Below are positions 17,965-26,086 of a stretch of DNA of 64,000 bases, piece after piece. Under the pieces are notes generated by a model. It was not told where the DNA came from. It did no database searches and worked only from the letters and a program-made list of their open reading frames with translations. Position numbers and translations under genes: made by a program. Position 1 is the first letter of the stretch, and each line of letters opens with the position of its first letter. Source of the stretch: Peptostreptococcaceae bacterium (GTDB lineage: Bacteria > Bacillota > Clostridia > Peptostreptococcales > Anaerovoracaceae); assembly GCA_016650175.1 (NCBI GenBank), contig JAENWG010000004.1, positions 1 to 64,000 on the forward strand. The letters run 5' to 3'.

Positions 17965-18660
17965 TCAACATTTATATTTATCTTCTTTAACTTCAAAATA
18001 ACTTTTTGAATAGTTGCAAACAGGACATATTTCTGGTACAGCTTTCCCTATTATTAAATGTCCACATATTCGGCATTTCCACATAGAATCTCCTGCTTTT
18101 TTAGGTTTTTTCTTTATTTCCATTTCAGCAATCAATTTTCTAAAGCTGTCTCCATATGCTTTATCTATTTCTGCAATTTTTCTAAAACTTTCGGCCATTT
18201 CTGGAAAACCTTCAGCATCTGCTTCTTTTGCACATCTTCCATAGGTATCATTAGCCTCATACATCTCAATTTCAGCTGCTGTAATCAAATTGTGTGCCGT
18301 ATTTCTAATTCCACCTAATTCACCTAGGCATAGCCTAGCCTGTTCTTTCTCGTTTTTTGCAGTTTGCAAAAACACATCTGCTATCTGTTCATACCCTTCT
18401 TTTTCGGCAACTTCCGCAAAGTATGCGTATTTATTTCTTGCTTTCGAACCTTCAGCAAACGCTTCTAATAGGTTTTTTGCCGTTTTAGTACCTGCATATT
18501 TATTGGATCCTTCTATTTTATTAATTGGATCTTTATATACTAAGGTAGGTTCTTCACATATTGGACATGCTAACTCATCATTCGGTTTACCTTTTTGTAG
18601 TATATCGCTAACACCTTCACAGTGCCCATTTTCATTAATTGTCATTTTATCTTCCTCCAT
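17965..18660 (-). CDS. Rubrerythrin family protein with C-terminal rubredoxin-like domain
   Basis: Ferritin-like four-helix segment plus WKCRICGHLIIGKAVPEICPVCNYSKSYFEV. Confidence 0.88.
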   Translation of the reverse strand: MEEDKMTINENGHCEGVSDILQKGKPNDELACPICEEPTLVYKDPINKIEGSNKYAGTKTAKNLLEAFAEGSKARNKYAYFAEVAEKEGYEQIADVFLQTAKNEKEQARLCLGELGGIRNTAHNLITAAEIEMYEANDTYGRCAKEADAEGFPEMAESFRKIAEIDKAYGDSFRKLIAEMEIKKKPKKAGDSMWKCRICGHLIIGKAVPEICPVCNYSKSYFEVKEDKYKC

Positions 18661-18677
18661 TAAGCCTTTCCGCTATT

Positions 18678-19343
18678 CTAAATTCGCATTAGTCTGTTAA
18701 TATCTAATATTTTAATTCTACCTCTAGAAAGTTCTACCAATTCATCATTTTGAAATTGTTTTAACAATCTTGTTACCACTTCTCTAGCAGTTCCTAAGTC
18801 TCTTGCTAGTGTATCGTGGGTTATCTCTATATCATCTGATTCACCCAAAGCTCTATGTTCAATTAAGGCACTTGCTAATCTATGGGCCATTTTAGTAAAT
18901 ATATACTGATTTAAAACCCATATTACAGAAGAAAACTTATCAGAAATTTCTTCCAATAGATAATTTTTTACCATAATATTATTATTGCTAATTTCTAGAA
19001 AAAGTCCTTTTGGCAGAATAAAAAACTCTGTGTCTTCTTCAAGTTCCATACTCACACTAATATCAAGGCTCTTCATCATGCAAGCCGCACTTAATATGCA
19101 AACATCCCCGTCTAATAAGCGATAAAGTGTGATTTCTCCACCGTTTGAACCGTTATCAGAATTAATATAAATCCTTGCTCTTCCTTTATTTACTATCATT
19201 AAACCTTTGCATTCATCTTTGCCGTGTACGAAGATTTTTTTACTTTCATAATTCACTTTAAATGTTTGTGCCACTATTTCCTGCTTTTCTACTTCGCTTA
19301 GATAAGGCCAAAAATTCAAGATCTTTTCAAGTGTTTCCTTCAT
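18678..19343 (-). CDS. Crp/Fnr family transcriptional regulator
   Basis: Cyclic-nucleotide-binding-like N-terminus, Crp-type HTH (THDTLARDLGTAREVVTRLLKQFQNDELVELSRGRIKILD). Confidence 0.92.
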   Translation of the reverse strand: MKETLEKILNFWPYLSEVEKQEIVAQTFKVNYESKKIFVHGKDECKGLMIVNKGRARIYINSDNGSNGGEITLYRLLDGDVCILSAACMMKSLDISVSMELEEDTEFFILPKGLFLEISNNNIMVKNYLLEEISDKFSSVIWVLNQYIFTKMAHRLASALIEHRALGESDDIEITHDTLARDLGTAREVVTRLLKQFQNDELVELSRGRIKILDINRLMRI

Positions 19344-19409
19344 ATTAAGTCCTCCATGTTCATTCTAATTCTAAAAGTACTAATTGTAAAGGATATTATC
19401 AATAATTAT

Positions 19410-19422
19410 GTGACATTGTCAC
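19410..19422. promoter_or_regulatory. Inverted repeat GTGACA-T-TGTCAC, candidate operator
   Basis: Perfect 6-bp arms in the divergent crp/fnr - oxidoreductase intergenic region. Confidence 0.45.
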
Positions 19423-19437
19423 TGTTATTTGTTGTTA

Positions 19438-19461
19438 GTTTTGTTAATATAATAACAAAAC
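19438..19461. promoter_or_regulatory. Inverted repeat GTTTTGTTA-N6-TAACAAAAC, candidate Crp/Fnr-family operator
   Basis: Perfect 9-bp arms with 6-bp spacer just upstream of the RBS of the 19480 gene. Confidence 0.5.
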
Positions 19462-19479
19462 ATAAATGGAGGTAAAATT

Positions 19480-21906
19480 ATGAATAAAATAATAATCATA
19501 GGAGGCGTTGCAGGCGGCGCTACTACAGCTACACGTTTAAGACGATTAGATGATACGGCTGAAATAGTGTTGTTAGAAAGAGGAAGTTATGTCTCATTTG
19601 CAAATTGCGGCCTACCTTACTATATAGGAGAAGTTATTAAAGAAAGAGATAATCTTTTAGTACTAACTCCGGAAGCTATGAAAAAAAAGTTTAATCTCGA
19701 TGTTAGGATAAACAGCGAGGTTACATCTATTGATTTAGAAAACAAGAAAGTCATAATAAACGGTACCGAAGAGGAAACTTACGATGATCTAGTAATAGCT
19801 ACAGGTTCATCTCCTCTTAAACCACCAATACCTGGGATTGACTCTGAAGGAATTCATACCTTGTGGACTATTCCAGACACTGACGCTATTAAAAAACTCA
19901 CTGATAACGAAAGCGTAAAAACCGCCGCAGTTATTGGTGGAGGATTTATTGGTTTAGAAACTGCAGAGAATCTTCACAAGAGAGGCTTGTCTGTAACGTT
20001 AATTGAAGCTCAGAACCAAGTGCTTCCTCCTATAGATTTTGATATGGCTCAACTTTTACATCAAAACATAAACATGAATAACGTAGATCTTGTTTTAAAT
20101 GATGCCGTTAAATCTTTTGAAAAAACAGAAAAAGGAATAAACATCATTTTGAATAGTGGTAAATCTGTTTTAGTAGATATGGTAGTTTTGTCGATAGGTG
20201 TAAGACCCAACAGTGAACTAGCAAACGTTGCAGGTATTGAACTGAACGCCAAAGGTGGTATAAAAGTCAATTCAAAAATGCAAACTTCAGAACCTAATGT
20301 TTGGGCAGTAGGTGATGTAATAGAAATAACGAATTATGTGACTAAAGAAAGTGGTATGATTCCACTAGCAGGTCCAGCAAACAAACAAGCTCGAATATTA
20401 GCAAACAACTTAGTCGGAATGGAAGATTCTTACGACGGTACTTTAGGCACATCGGTTGCTAAAGTTTTCGACCTTACGGTTGCCTCAGTGGGTATTAATG
20501 AAAAAGCACTACTAAATAATGGAATGAAAAGAAATGAAGATTATTTCATTGCGCTGATTAACCAAAAGTCTCATGCTGGTTACTATCCGGGTTCTACTCC
20601 TCTTACCATAAAAATGTTGTTTGGAAAAGACGGAAAGATCTTTGGAGCACAAATAGTTGGACAAGACGGTGTTGACAAGAGAATTGATACCATAGCCACT
20701 ACTATGAGGCTTAATGGTAACACTACTGATTTGAGTCGCCTAGAGTTAGCTTATGCTCCACCATTCTCTTCTGCTAAGGATCCTGTAAACATGCTTGGAT
20801 TTGTAGCTGAGAATATGCTTAAAGGTTTAGTTCACTTTACACAATGGGATGAACTAAAAGATGACGACTATATCTTAGACATCACAGAAGATGAAGAACG
20901 CACAGCATGGGAATTCCCTGGCTCTACACATATTGCCTGGGCAACCGTACGAGAAAACTTAAACCAATTACCTAAAGATAAAAAAATTGTTGTTTATTGT
21001 GCTATAGGCGTACGTTCGTATAATGTATTGCGCATATTAGTTCAAAATGGTTTTGAAAATACTAGTGTATTAGCAGGTGGTTCAACTTTTTATAAGTCAG
21101 TAACCTATACTCCTATCACTATCAAAAGAACTGTCAAAGGAGAAAATATGAATTTAGAAATACCTTCAGAGGATAAAATAATTATACTTGACTGTTGTGG
21201 TATGCAGTGCCCTGGCCCTATAATGAAAATAAGCGAAATTCTTAAAACTTTAGATGAAGGTAAAGTTATTAAAGTTTCAGCTACGGATATGGGTTTTGCC
21301 AGTGACATTGAAAGTTGGTGTGGGAAAACAGGAAACACCTTTATTAAAAAGATTAGAGAAGGAAATTTAAATACAGTATATCTTTCTAAAGGAACTGCAG
21401 AACCTATATTAGAAGCAGCTGTAGCAACTTCTTCTTCTCACAGTAAAAGTATGGTAGTATTTGACGGAGATTTAGATAAAGCGATTGCCGCATTTATTAT
21501 TGCTAACGGAGCAGCTTCTATGGGAAGACCCGTTACAATGTTCTTCACTTTCTGGGGACTTAATATTCTTAGAAAACCAGAAAAACAAAATGTTAAAAAA
21601 TCTTTTATCGAAGGAATGTTTAGTGCAATGATGCCTCGTGGCACAAACAAACTAAAGCTATCCAACATGAATATGATGGGTATGGGATCTAAGATGATGA
21701 AGTCTATCATGAAACAAAAAAATGTATTTTCATTGGATGAGCTAATTAACTCAGCTCTAGCTAGCGGTGTTAAAATAATCGCATGCACCATGTCAATGGA
21801 TGTAATGGGTATTCACGAAGAAGAGCTAATTGATGGAATCGAATATGCTGGCGTAGCTTCATATTTAGATGCAGCAGAAGATTCAGATGTGAATTTATTT
21901 ATATAA
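19480..21906 (+). CDS. CoA-disulfide reductase-like FAD/NAD(P) oxidoreductase fused to rhodanese, TusA and DsrE-like domains
   Basis: GGVAGGATTATRLRR, SFANCGLPYYIGE (CoADR Cys), VVYCAIGVRSYNV rhodanese loop, LDCCGMQCPGPIMKISE TusA, C-terminal DsrE-like region. Confidence 0.93.
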   Translation: MNKIIIIGGVAGGATTATRLRRLDDTAEIVLLERGSYVSFANCGLPYYIGEVIKERDNLLVLTPEAMKKKFNLDVRINSEVTSIDLENKKVIINGTEEETYDDLVIATGSSPLKPPIPGIDSEGIHTLWTIPDTDAIKKLTDNESVKTAAVIGGGFIGLETAENLHKRGLSVTLIEAQNQVLPPIDFDMAQLLHQNINMNNVDLVLNDAVKSFEKTEKGINIILNSGKSVLVDMVVLSIGVRPNSELANVAGIELNAKGGIKVNSKMQTSEPNVWAVGDVIEITNYVTKESGMIPLAGPANKQARILANNLVGMEDSYDGTLGTSVAKVFDLTVASVGINEKALLNNGMKRNEDYFIALINQKSHAGYYPGSTPLTIKMLFGKDGKIFGAQIVGQDGVDKRIDTIATTMRLNGNTTDLSRLELAYAPPFSSAKDPVNMLGFVAENMLKGLVHFTQWDELKDDDYILDITEDEERTAWEFPGSTHIAWATVRENLNQLPKDKKIVVYCAIGVRSYNVLRILVQNGFENTSVLAGGSTFYKSVTYTPITIKRTVKGENMNLEIPSEDKIIILDCCGMQCPGPIMKISEILKTLDEGKVIKVSATDMGFASDIESWCGKTGNTFIKKIREGNLNTVYLSKGTAEPILEAAVATSSSHSKSMVVFDGDLDKAIAAFIIANGAASMGRPVTMFFTFWGLNILRKPEKQNVKKSFIEGMFSAMMPRGTNKLKLSNMNMMGMGSKMMKSIMKQKNVFSLDELINSALASGVKIIACTMSMDVMGIHEEELIDGIEYAGVASYLDAAEDSDVNLFI

Positions 21907-21935
21907 GAAACATAAACGAAACAAACCAAAAAACT

Positions 21936-21972
21936 AGGACTGAATTCTGTATTGAACAGGATTCAGTCCTTT
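21936..21972 (+). terminator. Intrinsic terminator
   Basis: AGGACTGAATTCTGT-loop-ACAGGATTCAGTCCTTT. Confidence 0.65.
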
Positions 21973-22133
21973 AATTTACTATTACAATTATAAAAGTAGT
22001 CATTGAGTTTTTTTATCTTTTTTGTTTAAATTCGGGATACTCTTCACAACTAGCGTTTATATATTATTTTTCTTACTGCCTATCAATTATTTTGATATTT
22101 TGATATAATATAATTATTAATTGGAGGTTTATT

Positions 22134-22937
22134 ATGAAATACGGATTTTTAGGAACCGGTAAAATGGCAAGTGCTATCATAGCCGGCATGACCTTAAGTG
22201 GCTACAATTCAAATGATATTTTAGGTTTTAATAAAAGCAATGAAAAAATCGATAAGTTGGTTGCTGATTATGGCATCGGAAAATGCAATTCTCAGAAAGA
22301 ATTGATTGCAACTTCAGATGTACTTTTTTTAGCAGTTAAACCCTCGGTTTTGGATGAAATAATTGAAGATGTTAAATCTAATCTATCCAATAAAAACATT
22401 TTAATTATATCTATTGCAGTAGGTAAAACCCTTTCATATTTTGAAGAACATTTAGATAAAAACAATAAAATAGTCAGAGTTATGCCTAACATTAACAGCA
22501 CCGCCTTAGCATCTACCAGCGGATATTGTTTTAACAGCAATGTTTCTATTGGTGATATAAAAGTAATTGAAGATGTGTTTGGTTCGATTGGTACAATAGA
22601 ACAAGTCAAGGAAGACCTTTTTAGTATCTTTGCCGCTATTGCAGGAAGCTCTCCTGCATTTACATATATGTACATAGATGCGTTAGCTGCTGCTGCTGTA
22701 AAAGCAGGAATGCCTAAGAAACAAGCGCTTAAAATCGCTGCTAACACTGTAAAAGGAAGCTCAATAGCTTTATTGAATAGCGATAAGCATCCATGTGATT
22801 TAATCGACGATGTTTGCTCTCCAAACGGTACTACTATTGAAGGCGTAAGTTCTCTTAAAATTAATTGTTTTGAAGGAGTTATTTCAGAAGGAATAGACGC
22901 TATACTAAAGAAAGATAAAGCAATAAAAGAAGGATAG
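22134..22937 (+). CDS. proC: Pyrroline-5-carboxylate reductase
   Basis: YGFLGTGKMASAIIAGM, RVMPNINSTALAS, AAIAGSSPAFTYMYIDALAAAAVKAGMP, CSPNGTTIEGV. Confidence 0.95.
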   Translation: MKYGFLGTGKMASAIIAGMTLSGYNSNDILGFNKSNEKIDKLVADYGIGKCNSQKELIATSDVLFLAVKPSVLDEIIEDVKSNLSNKNILIISIAVGKTLSYFEEHLDKNNKIVRVMPNINSTALASTSGYCFNSNVSIGDIKVIEDVFGSIGTIEQVKEDLFSIFAAIAGSSPAFTYMYIDALAAAAVKAGMPKKQALKIAANTVKGSSIALLNSDKHPCDLIDDVCSPNGTTIEGVSSLKINCFEGVISEGIDAILKKDKAIKEG

Positions 22938-22977
22938 TACAACTTCTCTAAATTTATAAACAGATAAAGTTAAAAAA

Positions 22978-23110
22978 TTCCCTCTAAAGTAGTCATGGTA
23001 AATAACCAAAACTACGTTGGAGGGATTATTTATGTCTACATGTCGCTATGAATAAATGATCAAAGCATGTGAAGACTATTTTAGTGGAAAACAGTATGCA
23101 TGAGCAAGAA
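22978..23110 (+). mobile_element. Degenerate 5' end of an IS (transposase OrfA N-terminus with stop codon), copy 1
   Basis: CCCTCTAAAGTAGT...ACTACGTTGGAGGG inverted repeat then ATGTCTACATGTCGCTATGAATAAATGATCAAAGCATGTGAAGACTATTTTAG; homologous to copy 2 at 24171. Confidence 0.65.
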
Positions 23111-23244
23111 CACTGTTATAGTTGTATAAGAAGATGGAACACAAACTGAAATATAAGTGAATCAGATTGTTGTATCAATTGGTTTTGCACTGCGTTGATT
23201 ATCATTATCAAAAGGTATATACTAAATTGTACGGAGGTATTTTT

Positions 23245-24132
23245 ATGAACACGAGACAATTAGAACGAATGAGAAACGATAACGGCTTTATAGCTGCTCT
23301 TGATCAAAGTGGTGGAAGTACACCTAATGCATTAGCAAAATATGGAATATTACAAGACTCTTACTCAAATGAAGATGAAATGTTTCAATTAGTACATGCG
23401 ATGCGATCAAGGATAATGGAAAGTACTTTTTTTACAAAAGAAAGAATTCTTGCAGCTATTCTATTTGAAAAAACAATGGATTCAAAAGTTCAGGGGAAAT
23501 ATACCCCGGATTATTTGTGGGAAGAAAAAGGGATCTTACCAATTTTAAAAGTGGACAAAGGTTTAGATCACATAGAAAATGGTGTTCATTTAATGAAACC
23601 AATGGTAAGTCTAGATGATCTTTTAATACGTGCTAACAATCGTCATATATTTGGTACTAAAATGCGTTCAGTTATAAAAGAAGCTAATAAAGAAGGCATT
23701 GAAGCTATTGTTAAACAGCAATTTGAAGTTGGTAAAAAAATAGCATCTTATGGACTTGTACCTATATTAGAACCTGAAGTAGATATTCATACACCAAACA
23801 AGCAAAGTGCAGAAAAACTCCTTAAAAAAGAAATAATAAACCATATGAGTGAACTCGAATCTGATGAATTCATTATGTTTAAGCTTACGCTCCCCGAAGT
23901 TGATGATTTTTATTCGGATATTATAAAACATCCAAATGTTGTGCGTACTGTGGCACTTTCTGGTGGTTATAGTCAGGAAGAAGCCAATCAACGGTTAATA
24001 AGAAACCATCATATGATTGCTAGTTTTTCAAGAGCATTAGCAGAAGGACTTAATGCGAATCAAAGTGATGAAGCGTTTGATAAGATGTTAGACAAATCGA
24101 TAGAATCAATTTATAAAGCTTCTTTAACATAA
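23245..24132 (+). CDS. Class I fructose-bisphosphate aldolase
   Basis: MNTRQLERMRNDNGFIAALDQSGGSTPNALAKYGI, FEKTMDSKVQGK, ILKVDKGLD, MFKLTLPE. GGAGG RBS before ATG at 23245. Confidence 0.9.
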   Translation: MNTRQLERMRNDNGFIAALDQSGGSTPNALAKYGILQDSYSNEDEMFQLVHAMRSRIMESTFFTKERILAAILFEKTMDSKVQGKYTPDYLWEEKGILPILKVDKGLDHIENGVHLMKPMVSLDDLLIRANNRHIFGTKMRSVIKEANKEGIEAIVKQQFEVGKKIASYGLVPILEPEVDIHTPNKQSAEKLLKKEIINHMSELESDEFIMFKLTLPEVDDFYSDIIKHPNVVRTVALSGGYSQEEANQRLIRNHHMIASFSRALAEGLNANQSDEAFDKMLDKSIESIYKASLT

Positions 24133-24170
24133 TATATTTAAAAAATATCGAATTGTTTAAAAATGATATA

Positions 24171-24278
24171 ATCCCCCTAAAGTAGACATGTAACTACCTA
24201 ACACTACTTTTGAGGGATTATTTATGTCTAAATATAGCTATGAAGAAAAATCAAAAGCATGTGCAGACTATTTTAGCT
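24171..24278 (+). mobile_element. Truncated 5' end of an IS (MSKYSYEEKSKACADYFS*), copy 2
   Basis: CCCCCTAAAGTAG...CTACTTTTGAGGG then an OrfA-like N-terminus cut off after 18 codons. Confidence 0.65.
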
Positions 24279-24302
24279 AAAAAGCGACCATAATATGGTC
24301 GC
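24279..24302 (-). terminator. Intrinsic terminator
   Basis: Minus strand GCGACCA-TATTA-TGGTCGC-TTTTT downstream of diguanylate cyclase gene. Confidence 0.75.
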
Positions 24303-24318
24303 ATCATCTTATACATAT

Positions 24319-25989
24319 TTATTTGTCTCTTTCGCTCTTGTTTTCGTACATTTTTTGGTCGGCTAGTTTCATAATATCCATAACACCAAGATTACGGTTT
24401 TCTTCATTTTTAGCATACCCTATGGCAACTGAAATTTCAAACTTGTATTCTCCACTATTATTAATATCTTCTAGTTTAGCATTAAACGAATCTATATACG
24501 CATCTACATTTTTACACTTTTCGTCCTCTAATATAACTATAAATTCATCTCCGCCTAGTCTACCACAAAATCCTACATCATAGAATACTGATTTTACTCC
24601 TGAAGCAAAATTGGCAATATACTCATCTCCGGCTTCGTGACCATAAGTATCGTTAACACATTTCAATTTATTTAAATCCATAAACACAATTGCGTAATTT
24701 TTGTTTTTTATTATATCTAATTTCGTTAACTTTACATCGCAACCCGCCCTATTAGCTAGCCCTGTCATAGGATCTTCGTATGCCATTGTAAGTAATGTTT
24801 TTCTCTCAGTATCATATTCAAGATATTCAAGAAGCATTATAAGAGAAAATACAATGGTTGTAAACACAAACACTACTAGACCTATCGGCATAATAGCAAT
24901 ATTCATATTTACATTGATTATTTCATATTTTTCTAGATTTATTCTTAAAACATCAGCAACCCCTGAAAATATCATAAATAAGAAACCATAATTAAATATT
25001 TTTGTTCTGTAATTTGAATTCTTCAACTCCTTAATAATTGAATAAACTAAAGGTATCCCGCCTAAAACAATTAGTACATACAATATAGGAAGCAACTGTA
25101 CAAAGTGTATATCAGTATTAAAATTAAGTATTGTAGCTACAATTGCGAAACCTGTAATACATGTACATATTATAATATAAAAACGTTTCATAAACCCGCT
25201 ATTCCACTTAAAAACTGCATACAACGATAGAAATGACGATGCATAAAAAAGTGACATATATTCTGCTTGAGCCCAAGCCCAGTTGTTTCTAAATATTAGG
25301 TTGTAATAACCAAAATATGTAAGCCCCCAAACGGAAATCGCAAGACAAAACATAGAAATTAAAGCTACTTGTTTCATTACTATATTTCTCTTATAGTTTA
25401 ATATTGTTAATATAGCTATTACAAATGAAACAAACAGTATTACTATATAGTGGTAAACCCCCAAAAAGAAACTTCCATTAAAATAAAGCTTATTATCTAT
25501 TAATTTGTATAGTTTAATATTATTGTTCATATTAAGCGTTATCGGTTCTTGCAGTTCTAACCTAATTATAATGTTTTTACCCCACGCATCGTCAGGTACC
25601 TCTATACACGGATAAGTCCCACCAATCATTTTGTCTTCCACAACATAATTATGACCTGCTGAATAAATTAATGCATTTTCATAATACGCATCTATCGTGC
25701 AATTATAAGTAGTCAGTTCTATACAGTGAGCGTCAGTACGCTTAGCTTCAGGTAACTTTATGTTTATTATTGCTACATCACCTTTATTCTTTAAAGTGTA
25801 CTTATTTATATCCGCAGTTACTCTGCTAGCATCTGTAGATATTACTTCCACAGTAGAATATCTATTTAAATCAATAGGCTCTTCATGACTATTTGTATAA
25901 ATAAAATTTAATAATAAATTCGATATGATAAAGGAAGCCACTATTATAATAAATATTAAAATGATTTTCTTATTATCTATTTTATTCAT
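24319..25989 (-). CDS. Membrane diguanylate cyclase (extracytoplasmic N-terminal region, multiple TMs, GGDEF)
   Basis: DPMTGLANRAG...NDTYGHEAGDEYI...CGRLGGDEFIVILED; N-terminal TM, extracytoplasmic region, then about 7 TMs. Confidence 0.9.
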   Translation of the reverse strand: MNKIDNKKIILIFIIIVASFIISNLLLNFIYTNSHEEPIDLNRYSTVEVISTDASRVTADINKYTLKNKGDVAIINIKLPEAKRTDAHCIELTTYNCTIDAYYENALIYSAGHNYVVEDKMIGGTYPCIEVPDDAWGKNIIIRLELQEPITLNMNNNIKLYKLIDNKLYFNGSFFLGVYHYIVILFVSFVIAILTILNYKRNIVMKQVALISMFCLAISVWGLTYFGYYNLIFRNNWAWAQAEYMSLFYASSFLSLYAVFKWNSGFMKRFYIIICTCITGFAIVATILNFNTDIHFVQLLPILYVLIVLGGIPLVYSIIKELKNSNYRTKIFNYGFLFMIFSGVADVLRINLEKYEIINVNMNIAIMPIGLVVFVFTTIVFSLIMLLEYLEYDTERKTLLTMAYEDPMTGLANRAGCDVKLTKLDIIKNKNYAIVFMDLNKLKCVNDTYGHEAGDEYIANFASGVKSVFYDVGFCGRLGGDEFIVILEDEKCKNVDAYIDSFNAKLEDINNSGEYKFEISVAIGYAKNEENRNLGVMDIMKLADQKMYENKSERDK

Positions 25990-26052
25990 ACAGTTTTCCC
26001 CTTTACTATCATAAATTATATTTAAATTTTTATATCACAGTGCTTTAGCATA

Positions 26053-26084
26053 GTAAAATAGCACGTCTAAAAACGTGCTATCTC
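26053..26084 (-). terminator. Intrinsic terminator after tyrS
   Basis: Minus strand GATAGCACGT-loop-ACGTGCTATTTTACT. Confidence 0.7.
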
Positions 26085-26086
26085 TT

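Noticed and set aside
21580-21730. Met-rich stretch (SNMNMMGMGSKMMKSIMKQ) in the CoADR fusion
   Set aside because: I recall similar Met-rich sequence as typical of DsrE-like domains, so not treated as a separate oddity
21993-22003. AAAGTAGTCAT, identical to part of the IS-remnant end
   Set aside because: Only 11 bp match with no inverted-repeat partner or OrfA start; likely chance in AT-rich DNA
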